Positions 13,321 through 24,340 are shown, numbered from the stretch's first letter. The stretch is DNA of 37,328 nt from Cercozoa sp. M6MM (GCA_040357565.1 JBDODJ010000111.1), one strand, 5' to 3'. Program-made: numbers and translations. The notes: a model not told the origin generated them from the letters alone.

Positions 13321-15542
13321 AGACACAGAGACACAGAGACACAGAGACACAGAGACCGACACAGAGACAGACACAGAGACAGACACAGACAGACAAATAC
13401 AGACACAGACACAGCTAGGTGTACACTGGTCGCGCCTTCAGCACCCTGAAATTCAACCTTGGCTCGCACCACACTTGCTGGGCCCTGCTCAAAGGAAGCA
13501 TCCACAGACACACATGACTGTACACAAGCAAATGGGTAGTCTCAGGAAGGTAAAATTTCACCGCGGCACCAGGCGGCACTTGCAGATCACAAGCCCCGAG
13601 AATGCGCACGAAAAGTTTCGACACAGAGGCCAAGGCTTCTTGCACATCCTCCTAACAGATCAGAGAGACACAAGATTCACATGACACAACGAGAACCCAC
13701 TCGTCACAGTCACAAAACACCTGCTCGGAGCTTTCTTGGTTGTATTGTGCACACAGTGCTGAACTGCTCACGGAGACTGCCTTTGTCTACACAAAAGAGC
13801 AATGGGACGTGCAAGCCGCAAAAAAGCGTATGGTAACTTACATTCACAGTGTCGCCGGGGGTATCCAGCGACGCACGAGTTGAGCAAGCCCTATGTTCCC
13901 ACATGCTCAAGCAAAGGTGGGAGGAGTCAAATCACACAGTATCATACGGGAACGGACCAGTCGCTCACACTAGTCGCATCAACACCATGTGGACTGTCGG
14001 CCGGAGTCAAATTTTGATCACCAACATGACTCAGCAGAGAAATCTGCGTTGACAGCAACGGGTTCTTCTGTTGCTGCACCTGAACACAAGAGGCAATGCA
14101 AACAAGAAGAGAGGACACCACCAGCGCGGTCCACCATTCAGTCCATAATGCACTGTACCGCAGGCGCAGAGTTTCGATGTGGCGACGTCGTCGTCGGTCG
14201 CTGCTGCAAATCACGGAAGGCCACAAAATCATTCTGCAAGCGACGTCGACTGTGCCGCTCGTGTCTCTGTTGATGCACAAACAGTGCACCGAAACAAGAG
14301 CATCAAGCACAAAATTACAAGTGCACTCTCCAATTCTCGAATGCGACGCTGCTGTTCGGCGATTAACAAACGACGGAAGCGCTTTCGCTGTCGGTAACCA
14401 CGCCAGAAGCGTTGAATTATGGTGGCAGCGAGACTCTAAGCAAACGCAAACTCATAAACACGCACACAGGTGCACACAAGAGCAATCACACACCTGCATC
14501 AGGTGCTCCCTAAGACGAAGTCGCGTCCGAGTGCCACGCCACGCACGTTGGATGCGCAGAGCGGCCGCGTGTCTGAGGACTACACATTCACATGTCTGGA
14601 TTCAGTGAACGGCCAACCCTGCGAGTGTACCCTCTTCGCGAGGAAAGGTTGGCATCACAAACTTGTGCGCCTCCTGCGTCGAAAAATATATATACAGGAA
14701 TGGATACAACGAGAAAAATCAACCTCAGGAGGCGGCGATACGAGGTTCTTTAACGAGCGGTAGCGGCGTCTCAGGTCTGCCTGCGTACGGAGAAAAGCGC
14801 GCTAAGTCATAGTTTGCCTGTGGAGAGTACAGACGCACCTGTGAAGGAGGCGCAGGTACAGGCACAAGGCCTCTTCGCGGGTCGTTCACGAGCATTCGCT
14901 CGTCGCTACTGTACGTCGGATAGTCGCCTTGACTATCGGTCGCGTGCTGCGCGCCCGTTTGATGCGTTGCAGAGTGGTGTACTTGCATGTGTTGGCCCGT
15001 CTCGAGTGCTGTCAGTCGTTGTTGCACGCGCTCTATTCACATTCAAAGCTAGCATTCAAATCTCAAGACGCGTGTGTACCGAGATGTCGCGTGAGTCGCA
15101 CGAGCTGGTTCTCAAGAACTTCGATGCGAAGTTGCAGGTGCGACGGTGAGCTTGAAAGCAGTGTAGTCCCAGTCGGCGACAAGGTTGTCAATGCTGGGTG
15201 CTGTCAACACAGTCAGTCAGCCGCACGCGAGATTAACACAGGGTAGTACCCCAGGTGCGGAACTGGTTCGTCGAACAGTGACTGCTGCATTGCGCACATG
15301 CGGTGGCGAACAAATCGGTGTATACTCGACCTGTCGCGCATTGTCACCGAATCCCGCCGACGGTTGCGCACGTTCGCGCTGTCGTTGACACGGGGTGTGA
15401 AACTTGCCTGCAAGACACACACGTGTCTCGTGTCTACAGTAAATGTCCACAGCAAGCCGAGAAATGACAAACCTGGTGCGCGTTGTGGGTGCGTGGCTAG
15501 TCCCTCCCCATCGGACAAAATCGACAGCTTTGATGGCTGCAA
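11812..15542 (-). CDS. Coiled-coil, twin IQ-motif, twin C2-domain protein (790 aa)
   Basis: Twenty-one exons close in phase: 15542-15473, 15407-15250, 15200-15080, 15032-14742, 14673-14631, 14572-14494, 14435-14319, 14266-14159, 14079-13958, 13890-13842, 13786-13721, 13651-13562, 13484-13427, 13210-13091, 13028-12933, 12892-12840, 12784-12676, 12614-12426, 12372-12247, 12187-12002, 11933-11812. A short coiled coil near residues 100-140 ([20 protein letters not shown]) is followed by two tandem calmodulin-type IQ motifs near 228-275 ([16 protein letters not shown] and [15 protein letters not shown]), then a basic coiled coil. C2-A spans about 415-530 ([28 protein letters not shown]). C2-B spans about 625-780 ([31 protein letters not shown]). 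The Ca2+-binding aspartates look incomplete, so lipid or protein binding may not need calcium. Coiled coil plus paired C2 recalls RPGRIP1-like ciliary proteins, but the IQ pair does not fit, so I give no symbol. The exon 9/10 border is the weakest. Confidence 0.85.
12811..12829. repeat. Short (CA)n tract in a C2/IQ gene intron
   Basis: About nine CA units lie in the 55-nt intron 12785-12839. On the gene's sense strand the tract reads (GT)n. Confidence 0.9.
13262..13412. repeat. (CA)n microsatellite grading into CAGA-rich repeats
   Basis: Pure (CA)n covers 13262-13318 and passes into imperfect ACACAGAG/ACAGACAG repeats to about 13412. The whole block lies in the 216-nt intron 13211-13426, which splits C2 domain A and is several times longer than the gene's other introns because of it. 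On the sense strand it reads (GT)n/(CTGT)n. Confidence 0.95.
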
Positions 15543-15589
15543 GTTCTGCTATTAAAACACCCTATGCATACACCGGCAGCCACCATGTA

Positions 15590-17377
15590 TCAAAATACAC
15601 GGTGTGCCTCCTCGTCGTCAGATTCGTCTTCATTTTCAAAACTGTAGTCACTGTATTCGTTGAGGTCGAGTGTGTGGGTGCGTCGCGAGATGCCTACCAT
15701 ACCATATTTAGACTCAAGACACACGTGTGTTGACACACGCCACATACGTGATGTCTCGTGCCGTCCAAAAAGCCTGCTGGGTTGTGGCCGCGGCGTGAGT
15801 GCACGTCGCTGTACTAGAGGCAGATGCCGCTTTCGGCGCGGCTTTGGAGTCCTCGCGTACCTTCTGTTCCTGCAGATGCCAAAGATCTCGTGCCGAGTAT
15901 AGATCATGCGCACACACGCGCTGTACCAGGTGTCTACTTCGTGGTCGGTGTCAAGCTCTTCGATACTGCTGCTTATTGTGTCAGAGCACCTCCGACGAAG
16001 ATAATCACGCAGCAGTCGCATTCGTTGGCGTAGTTCAATATCCTGCGACACAAGAGACGCCTCGGTCGCTCACACAGATCAAAAAAGAAATCTACATCAT
16101 TGTCGGACGACGGAGGCAGCAGCAAGCGGGAGTCGCCGTGTCGCAGCAGCGCCTGTCCAAGCGCCCACAAGCGTGGCGGCACTTTCTCGCCTGTACTCAC
16201 GTATCTATAAGGAACACTACACAATGTGGTACATAGACGAAAAAAACCATTGAGGTATTTGAGGTGAGGAAGCAGTCGCAGCACGAGAGGCCGCACGTCG
16301 AACGACGTATCCTGCAGCAGCGGTGTGCCATGTAGTTGCAGCGAGTGAAGAGAGGGACACGCGTGCGCCAGTGCCAGCAAATCGGAGAGAGATGCCAATT
16401 TCTGCCATCAAAGAAATTTTGAATATTTATACAGACAAGCATTGACTGGAAATGGTGGTTAGACACAGTTTCACTGAGGTCGATTTCAACGAGAGATGCA
16501 GGCAAACAGGAGGAGGCATCATGAAGCGACGCAATAACTGTGTCACGAAGTGAAAGTGTCCGCAACTGGTCGCATTGGCTCTGCACAACAACCCGTGAAA
16601 GAACACAACCCCTAATTCAAACAAATACAAGCAGAGAAACGCACGAGTGCAGGTAGCATGTGTAGCGGGTTGCTGGATAGATCGAGCTCTTGCAGTGTCT
16701 CGGGAAGTGGTGGCAGTGCAGTGCTCAACACTAAGGATATTAAAAATCCTAACGAACACATAAGCGTAGATATATGATGTCAGACAATGGTACATGAGTT
16801 GTTGGCCAATGAGAGTCGTTTCAGCAGCGGCAATTCAGCCACACTAAACACACAAGCACACCCAATCCGAATCCTCTCACTGAGTTGTAAACAATTCGTC
16901 GTACACTTGAGCATCAGTGATTGAACAATCTTCTGCGAGAAGAATCCGCAAGTTTCTGCAGAAATAAATAGCACGCACGAATCATCATGTTGCACAAACA
17001 GCATTAATGCACCTGCAAACAGCAAGAGCTTGAAGCGAAGTTAGTTTCGGGTTGACGCTGACGTCGCTGTTACCCACATTTTCACGTAATAACAACATAT
17101 GGAAACACAAGGTGGTGAATTACAGGGCACGGAGAGAGCGTGGGACCCCGCCCAGCGACGACAAATTGTTAATCGAGGCGTCAACTGACGAAACGTGTCT
17201 GTATTTGAACAAGAAGTTGAGGCCTGACTTGGAATACATGGATTTGCATGTACCTTTCGTGGCGAAGCACTCGCCGCAGTGAGCGCAGACCTCGCTCTGT
17301 CACAAAACCACTACTTGTACTTTAAAATCATGAACCAGGCTTATACCTCTTAGATCAAGCGAGTTTTCCACATGCAT
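15590..17377 (-). CDS. Leucine-rich-repeat protein with LRR-cap-like end (404 aa)
   Basis: Eleven exons close in phase to 405 codons: 17377-17347, 17296-17254, 17198-17124, 17066-17013, 16955-16905, 16843-16794, 16730-16645, 16580-16467, 16401-16239, 16190-16096, 16042-15590. The N-terminal two thirds is a run of SDS22-type leucine-rich repeats (SLRALDVSVNPKLTSL, LPLLKRLSLANNSLL, LPETLQELDLSSNPLHML, CDQLRTLSLRDTVIASL, PSLHSLQLHGTPLL). They end in an LRR-cap-like segment (VLRLLPHLKYLNG). Such solenoids are protein-interaction scaffolds, as in PP1 regulators, U2A' and axonemal LRR proteins. The tail is basic, then strongly acidic (ENEDESDDEE). Exon borders cut the repeats at irregular points. 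An unrecognised intron may remain in the last exon. The stop lies only 47 bp upstream of the C2/IQ gene's start on the same strand. Confidence 0.85.
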
Positions 17378-17528
17378 CTCAACCTAGCGGTGCAGTCACC
17401 CAGACCCTCAGTGAAAGGCCCCGGGTCTCGAAGGCCCCGCTGCAGACTTTTCGTTAAGTCTGCGTATTCGGCAGGCCTGCTGTTGTCGCACATCCATAGC
17501 ACCTAAGCCAGACCAAAGTCGTGTGCTG
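17378..17528. promoter_or_regulatory. Shared divergent promoter space, LRR gene and NDUFS6 gene (151 bp)
   Basis: Only 151 bp separate the two start codons, so both core promoters and both 5' leaders must fit here. There is no TATA box I can defend. A GC-rich centre around 17405-17450 contains CCCGGG and several AGGCCC/GGCCCC-type words. Confidence 0.55.
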
Positions 17529-18270
17529 ATGAACAGAGTGGCACTGGTGACTCTCAGGTACTTGAGTTTGAATTATTTCTTTTTTGGTGGTAGTGCAGCA
17601 CAGCAACATATTTGCGCACAGGTGCGCGATGCAGCGCCGCGAGCAATCTGTGGCGAGCACGTTGCAGAAACTCGTGGAGATCGTAAGTCAGGAGGACCTG
17701 GAACGTCATTAAGCGCTGAAATATTTGTTTGTTTTGTTGACAGGCACGGCAAAAGCCGGCCGAGCTGGCAGCCAAGTACGTGCCGGCAATCAAGGGGTTG
17801 TCTCGCACAAACGACGAGATTCTGGAGGAGCAGGCTGTGCAGCACTGGCAGAAGGGCGGTACTCGCCCGACCTACCAGCAGGTGAACCCGACGCCGCACG
17901 TGCTGGATGGCGAGTTTCTGGAGCTGACGGAGGACCACGACGAGCGTTTGGCGCGTTTGCAGGCCGCCAAGCAGCCGATGAAGCCAACACAGCAGGAGCT
18001 CACGCCGATGGAGCTCATTGCTCAGCTGCCCATCGTCGAAACAACTGAGGAAAAGGTCGCGTGCGTTGGCTTCCATCCCGAGGACGATGTCTGTACAGTT
18101 TGCTTTCCTCTTTGTTTGGTTTGCCATACGTTTGCGCCTGTGTTTCGACAGCCGACAAGGACTCGTACTTTGGCCACCCGATCGAATACATCCAGCTGAA
18201 CACGCGAAAGTCGGGTGATGTTGCTACTTGCAAGTACTGCGGTATCCGGTACACGCACGCGCACGACTAA
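17529..18270 (+). CDS. NDUFS6: Mitochondrial complex I zinc subunit, NDUFS6-like (173 aa)
   Basis: Exons 17529-17557, 17622-17682, 17744-18064 and 18160-18270 give 173 residues. The family is the peripheral-arm zinc subunit of NADH:ubiquinone oxidoreductase in the mitochondrial matrix. The C terminus carries the diagnostic pattern: Cys137 (EEKVAC), His143 (FGHPIEYIQL), then Cys161 and Cys164 (CKYCG), the four Zn ligands. The first exon, spliced to the second, gives an Arg-rich presequence (MNRVALVTLRCAMQRREQ) suited to mitochondrial import, which is why I prefer this start over Met 17629. The middle (IKGLSRTNDEILEEQAVQHW) is a longer N-terminal extension than in animal NDUFS6. The last intron has alternative borders: the acceptor could be at 18151/18152, or the donor could lie downstream, changing a few residues between Cys137 and the GHP motif. 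Confidence 0.9.
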
Positions 18271-18889
18271 ATTGAATCCTCCGCGTTGGCCAATCGATTG
18301 AACCGGACGCCAGCGCAAGCAAAACCGTTCACCGTGACTGTTATTTGAGGATACGGTACGACGTGCGTAATGCCCGTGGAAACACATCACCAAATCCACG
18401 CAGACTCCTAAGACTAGCAAAGGAATGCAAAACTCAGCATTGCTGCCGCACGCACTCTCGCACGATTCCTGTGCAACAGACTCGGCTCGTTCAAGTAGAT
18501 TTTCTTCAACTACGCCCAAATACCAAGACCATGCGAAGAATGCAACGCCAAAGGCAGAACCAGAACCCGCAACTCCACGGGATGCAAAGAAAGACTAAAG
18601 AAACGCAAGCTATAGCTACACACCGATTGTGCTACTGGCCAAAATGCAAGCAATGAGACAAAAGGAGAGAAACGCTTCAGGCTTGGCACCTATCTCCGTG
18701 ATAGAATGTGATGAGTCGAAGGAACTGACGGCATACGCCAAACCAACTGAGGCGCACAATCGAACACATACTGAGCACTTACATGTCATCACGAGAGTGG
18801 TATGGGAGGAGAAAGCCAGCTGCGATATAGCCTACGCCACCACCCAAATCTCTATGTTTGTCTGTGCGTGTTTTAATAAGTGGTGGAAG
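18271..18889. other. Intergenic sequence after NDUFS6, no gene recognised
   Basis: This stretch follows the NDUFS6 stop. It is A-rich on the plus strand around 18400-18660, with no convincing splice-linked reading frame. It probably holds the 3' UTR and degraded repeat sequence leading into the interspersed repeat at 18890. Confidence 0.4.
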
Positions 18890-19078
18890 GAATGACAGGC
18901 GACGAGACAGACGACTCGACGGACGACAGCGAGACGACGAGACGCCGACGCCAACGAATTTTCCCACTCCCAGCCCGCCACCTGTACCAACCCTTGAAGA
19001 AGATGTCCTGGGAAACTTCAAAAGGAGAGCTGGATGGCCCGCGCTAAGCGGGCGATGGACTACCGTCATGCGCTTGTT
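18890..19078 (+). repeat. Interspersed repeat family 2, copy A1
   Basis: The segment around 18990-19078 matches 33270-33365 base for base over long stretches: a GAAGAWGRTGTCCTG-type start, then AACTTCAAAAG, AGYTGGATGG and a catgcgcttg end. Upstream, the GACG-rich part resembles the reverse strand of 32155-32225. In frame it reads LEEDVLGNFKRR, resembling the short FKRRLD tail often seen at the C terminus of jockey/CR1-type LINE reverse transcriptases. A LINE 3' end is possible but unproven. Confidence 0.6.
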
Positions 19079-19296
19079 GTCCATCGTTGTTTGTTCTCGC
19101 TTTGTCTGCCGGTATTGGCCTGTTTGTCTGCGAGTTGGTTGAGTTGGATTTTAATGTGGGAGGGTACCCAGTGTCGATCTCATCGGGTTCTGCCTTTTGT
19201 GGCGTTGTGAGGTGCAGAATGGTTCCCTTGTAATCTATCAGTAGAGCTATCTCTGTCTCCTTGTCTGTTGCCGCTGCTGCGTCTGCCTTGCTAATT
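19079..19296. other. Sequence between two repeat blocks, unassigned
   Basis: It joins copy A1 of repeat family 2 to the foldback-related fragment. It is T/G-rich with no gene. The word catgcgcttgt occurs at its left flank (about 19068) and again near 19673, so the block between them may have been inserted into an older copy of family 2. Confidence 0.35.
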
Positions 19297-19655
19297 AGTA
19301 CTAACTTTGTTACCGCAGCCCTCTCAGATAGGGATCAGGCCTTGGTAAATTGAGGGTACTTTGCCAGTGATACAAAAAAAAACTAAGGAACGTAAGAAAG
19401 TCTGTTCTTGGAGGGAGAGTGGCCAAGTGTCAGTTTGAAAGAGTGAGTTACCCCAACGGTTTAGTTGGGCGGCAAAGCACTGATGGACGGGAAAGTCACC
19501 CGTCAGATGGTAACTGTAGAAAGGACAGTCAGTAAAAAGGGTCCTTGAGACGGAAAGGCGTCGTGAGAACTGAGTCGTGAGGATTCAGAAGTACTTGGGT
19601 TGGCGTGAAGTAAAGAAGAAGGAAGAAGCGAAGCGGAGACAACTGGTCCTGGAGT
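19297..19655 (+). repeat. Foldback-family fragment (solo arm)
   Basis: This stretch is the reverse complement of the left arm of the element at 25707-27348. It starts at TTGTTACCGCAGCCCTCTCA, passes through the A-run and the AACGTAAGAAAGTCTGTTCT segment, and ends at AACTGGTCCTGGAG, where the match stops. It lacks the outer part of the arm and the loop, so it is a truncated copy. Confidence 0.8.
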
Positions 19656-19744
19656 TGGATACCCGGGGTAAGGCCATGCGCTTGTGACCCACCCCAGAAG
19701 TGGTACAGGGACTACAGAGTTGGTTTCTTAGTAGACTAACTAAG
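19655..19744 (+). repeat. Interspersed repeat family 2, copy A2 (short)
   Basis: It shares GAGTTGGAT, GGCCATGCGCTTGYGACCCA, TGGTACAGG and the GGTTTCTTAG...AACTAACTAAG end with 33310-33425 and with the reverse strand of 32000-32110. Its right end stops about 3 bp short of the SURF6 stop codon, so the SURF6 3' UTR must be read out of repeat sequence. Confidence 0.65.
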
Positions 19745-19747
19745 TCA

Positions 19748-20689
19748 CTATCTCGTTAGGCGAGCAGCGCGCAGCTCCTGCCGATCAGCCATTTGCTTGT
19801 TCAGTGTCTCCACTCTCTGGTCCCACCTGCCACACATGAGAGGTTAGCAAAGAAAGTAAGAGGTAAAGCCACAAAGTTAAACGCACTTCTTGGCCTTTTT
19901 CTGGCGTAGCTTCTTTTTCCTGTTGAGCGCCTTTTCAAGTTTCTTGACATCGTTTTTCACCTTTTCGCCCTGAGCCCGTCGCAGCGCCGTCTCCAGTGCT
20001 TCTGTGTGCTCTGCCTACAAAGCAAAAAAAAAAAAAAAAAAACTGGGAGGGGCAAAAGATGAGAAGGAAATAACGTTTGGCCAGTACCTCCTTTCGCTTC
20101 TCGATCGACATGCGACTGAGAGTGGCCTCCCTCTTCTTGAGGTCACGCAACAACTCGCGGTCGTTTTTCTTGTGCTCCTTCTGCTGTCGCTGATACTGCT
20201 TGGTGCCGCCGCCACTGCTGAGAACGCGTGCACTCGTGCTGTCCTGCAGGACACTACCAAAGCTGATGTCCTGCATGGCCGTGACCCGCTTCTTTGAAGC
20301 AGGCACCTCTGCATCAGCCGGGTGCTGCGACTCAGCGCGACGCTTCGGTGCCTTTTGGTTCTCCTTCTGCTTTTGTTGCTTCTGCTTCTGCTTCTGTTTG
20401 CGAAGTTCCTTTTGCTGTTTCTTCTGCTGCTTCTTCTTCTGGTTGGTCTTCTTCTGGTTGGCCTGCTTCTTCTGCTTGCGCGACTGGATCGGCTGCTCCT
20501 GCAGTTCCATCTCTTCATCGTCAAGCTCCTCCGGCGATCGTAGCTGTCGCAAAACGTGCGTGGGCAGCATCGATGACAGGGAGTCAAAGACTGCGCAACA
20601 AGAGTTCGGAATAACCGCCAGCAACCAAAGGGAAAACTCTTACATTCCAGCTCGGCGCACAGCAACTCAATTTCGTTTTGGGTGGCCAT
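19748..20689 (-). CDS. SURF6: SURF6/Rrp14 family nucleolar protein (251 aa)
   Basis: Exons 20689-20644, 20590-20088, 20014-19887 and 19826-19748 give 252 codons in phase. SURF6 (Rrp14 in yeast) is a nucleolar RNA-binding protein needed for ribosome assembly. The N terminus (MATQNEIELLCAELE) leads to an acidic LDDEEMELQEQ patch and a very long Lys/Gln-rich helix. The conserved C-terminal region follows: a basic coiled coil (LLRDLKKREATLSRMSIEKR), then KNDVKKLEKALNRKKKKLRQ and WDQRVETLNKQMADRQE, the family's typical Lys-rich end with its Trp. At 251 residues it is close to yeast Rrp14's size class and shorter than mammalian SURF6. It is divergent from the RGS gene (281 bp between starts). The 73-nt intron before exon 3 carries an A/T homopolymer (about 20023-20042). 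Confidence 0.88.
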
Positions 20690-20970
20690 TTTCACGCTTT
20701 AGTCACTATTGGAGACACGGCACACCTACAGTACAGCAACAAACGTTCCGCGCGCCTGGCTTCCAGAGAAATTGTAGCCACACAATGATCACTGGACAAC
20801 AACTTCTCTGTTCTTTAATTGTGGTCTTTGCTCCTTGATCACCTGTGCTGGTGCTACCGCGTCGCAGCTAAGTGCCAAGAACCTCAGCATCGGCCCAAAT
20901 TGCATTCGCAGAGTTTTGAGACACCGCGTTTCGAGACTCGTTGACCTGAGTTTTGGAGTCGCTCGAGTGG
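20690..20970. promoter_or_regulatory. Shared divergent promoter space, SURF6 and RGS gene (281 bp)
   Basis: The two start codons face away from each other across 281 bp, so both promoters lie here. I see no defensible TATA box or named motif. Confidence 0.5.
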
Positions 20971-22258
20971 ATGATGCGTGGTATCTTGCGCCGTGCGCGT
21001 AGGTCAGCCAATGCCGAAAAAGAAGAGAAGAAAAAAGACGCTCGACTACAAGCGCCGCCTCCTGAAAACGCGCAACCTCCAGGGAGTCCAGTGGGGGAAA
21101 CACTTGATGAGAGACTCGCCCAGTTGCACGCGTCGCATGTACATTCATTGCCTTCATTATGCTGCTACTTGTGTGCAGCTTATATAACATGTGAAGCGCA
21201 ATTGATTTGATTTCTGCATAGCGCGACTTCGAGCGAATGGTGGATCAGAAAAGTCGAAAATCCGGCGCAGGTTTGAGAGAACAACGGGGTGTTCTGTGTT
21301 CTTGCGTTGCTCAAAACAAAGAGGCGCTAAGAGGTTGTGTTATTTCTTTTAAACAGTGGCAATGCGGAGACGTTCGTTCATTCGGCAAAGAGTCCCGTCG
21401 CTGGCACAGTTTGACGACGTCGTTGCTGCGAGCGGTGGTATCACCTTCCTCTTCCTTTCTTCCTTGTTTTCTTCCTTCTTTTCTTCCTCCCTTTCTTCTA
21501 TCATTTCTTTCTTTCTGCCTCCCTTTCTTTCTTCTCACTCTAGTAAAACACACTCAATTTAGAGGACCTTGTGGCACTTGCGGAAGTGGCGACGCCGTCG
21601 GAAAACACCGCGGGTTCGAGTGCATGCTTATGGTGCAATGTGTGCGCGCGCGCACGTGTGTGTGTGTGTGTGTGCCTTGGTTACTGCACTGTGAGTCCAC
21701 ACAGGTGAAGACCGGAACCGCGTGGTTCGCCGTCGCCGTCGTCACTCAGTGTCTGCTTTTTTGTTTGTTTCGATACCACACTCCGCACTGTGTGTCTCTT
21801 TGAAATTTGTCGTCCATTGATGGGTGTCCGTTCAAACGATTGCAGTGCGACTTCGAAAGACATGACGCACTTGTTCTGCCTGCACGATTTCGTTGATGGC
21901 AGTTTCAACATAGCGCGTACCTTCTTATCCTTCGTTAGACGTGATACCATTGAGCAAGACATGTGTGCAAACAACACAGAGTCATCGCAGCCAACCTCAC
22001 ACGCCGACAGTGCCGTTGCGCCTATTGTCAGCGACGACGTTCTCGGCATGATGCGCAAGGTCGCGGCTGCCGATCCCGACGCTCTTGCCGCGTACCCTTC
22101 GCTTTGTCGACTTTGAAAGACGAATCAGGCCTGCATGTACGTATGCCCAGAATGGGAGGCGAACAGAGCGACTGTTTCTTGACGCGACTGCGCGGAAAGC
22201 GCGAGTTGCGCCTCGTGAGTGGCAAACTCAAACTGTGACTTGGTTTTGTTCTGTGTGT

Positions 22259-22295
<37 letters not shown>

Positions 22296-22395
22296 NNNNN
22301 NNNNNNNNNNNNNNNNNNNNNNNNNNNNNNNNNNNNNNNNNNNNNNNNNNNNNNNNNNNNNNNNNNNNNNNNNNNNNNNNNNNNNNNNNNNNNNN

Positions 22396-22480
<85 letters not shown>

Positions 22481-24275
22481 GTGTGTGCTCGAAATGAACA
22501 GAGACACGGTGGTGACAGATGCGGTTCTTCACGCTGTCAAATCCGTTCAAGCTGCACAGGAACAGTACGCGCAAGGTACCCTGCGCGCGCGCGTGTGTTT
22601 GTGTGTGCAATTTGTACGTCTGGACTTGCCGTGCAGCACTTTCGATGGCGGCGCAGAGCCTGGCCGAACGCGTGGACTGCGCATTGACTGCCTTCGCGAG
22701 TGTGCCGGATGCAGAGGCGCTCGGCAGTCTGCCCGGCCTGTCGGTGGGCATTGACGCTGCTACGCCTGCCAAGCATCGTACAAAATTGTTGTTGTTGTTG
22801 TTGTTGTTGTTATTGTTGTTGTTGTTGACGAGTCGATGATCGCAGGGATTTGTCTGAGTATCGGCAGCAGTGTCAGCGACCTCAACAACACTGCCGACTC
22901 AGTCAACCTCACATTGAACAGCGTCAACACTCCCGAGAGTATCACAACGAGCACCAGACCGAGCGACACTGCCACTGCAGGCGACATCGAGTGGACACGA
23001 AGTGTCACTCTCGTCAAGGAACTCGGACGCGCCCTCACGCAAAGTAGTCGCAACATGGGTAGTTTACCCCTCTGCTTAATGGCCTACTACTGGCGAAACA
23101 TTTTGTCCGCGTGCGTAGAGGCGAGTGCCCATGCGCTGCGACGGAGCATTGAGGCCTCCCAAACACCACAACGCGAAAAACTAGCCGACACCGCTACCGG
23201 CTCCGTGCAGGTTGCCTTCCAGGTACTGTTCTCTCATCTGCGCACAGACACATTGTATTCTGTTTTTGCTTTCAGAGTGTGGTCGACCTCGCCGACGTTC
23301 GCTACGACGTTCGAGCAATGCGTGACCGATTGGATGTGGTGCTACTCTCTTTCTGCGCCTTTGGGCGCCCTTCACGTGTGTGACTCGGCGTAGTTGCTGC
23401 CTCGTGTGATGCGCCGTCTCGATTATATTGGTGTCGATGCCGACGTAATGTCGCCCATCTCGCCCACCTCGGCCAACGCTTCGAACACTCCCGACGATGA
23501 ACTCTTCTCCGGTACATTGTGTGTTTGTGTGCCGGTATGTATGTTTGTCTGTGTGTTTTTGTCTGTATACCAACCTGTATTCTGCAGACACTACACCTGT
23601 GCCGACCTCGCCGACGCCAGTGCCGCGGAATCTGTCACTTGCTGCCGTGCACACATTGTCGCCGATGCCAAAAGGACGTCTGGGCGACAAGCACTGGGTA
23701 GCATACTCGTGTCTCTTGCAAAGCTGTTGTAAAGGTTTTTGATTTGTGTGTCTGTGGTGCTGTGGGCAGATGCTGGAATGGATGCGTCCGCTTGCGGAAG
23801 CACGCACGTCGCTGCGCCAGTTGAAAGAGGACGCACGACGTGCCAAAGCACTGCATGATCGCAAGCTCACTTCGGTGCTCCTTTGTGTGATAACCTTGAT
23901 ACACGTAAACCAACTCCCTGTCTACAGATCAGACAAGCAATGCAGAGGAGTCAGCTGTTGTCACACGTAAGTTCATTCGAGTTGTTCACTGTCAGGACAG
24001 TGTCGAACAGTCAAATTGTCTGTCCCTGTGTCTGCTGTGTATGTGTATGTGTGTGTAGGTTTGTATCACAGAGACACAGAGTCTCGCCACTGCTGCCGTC
24101 AAGTGTCTCGATGTACGCGTAGCCTGTTGTTGATACCGAAGGGTTTAGTCTGCTGGTACGTCTACCCAATGTTCAGGTCGCGTTGCCTTCGCTGCCGCCG
24201 CAACCTCCGGTAGCTTTGGTGCTTTCAGTGTCGGTGATGACTGTATGACGGGGTGTGTGCGTGCGTGCGTGTATG

Positions 24276-24340
<65 letters not shown>

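Noticed and set aside
13186-13449. Open frames encoding poly(His-Thr) or poly(Cys-Val)
   Set aside because: They are translations of (CA)n/(GT)n inside an intron. The same applies at 22219-22507, 24225-24506, 28463-28885, 30881-31210, 35929-36164 and 37055-37327.
14725-15027. A separate small gene ending at a TGA near 14725
   Set aside because: A donor at 14741/14740 removes that stop and joins in phase to the IQ-motif exons. The combined 21-exon frame closes exactly, so one gene is the better model.
20322-20543. Leu-rich plus-strand frame that looks like a membrane protein
   Set aside because: It is antisense to the Lys/Gln-rich helix of SURF6; Lys/Gln codons read backwards give Leu/Phe/Cys.
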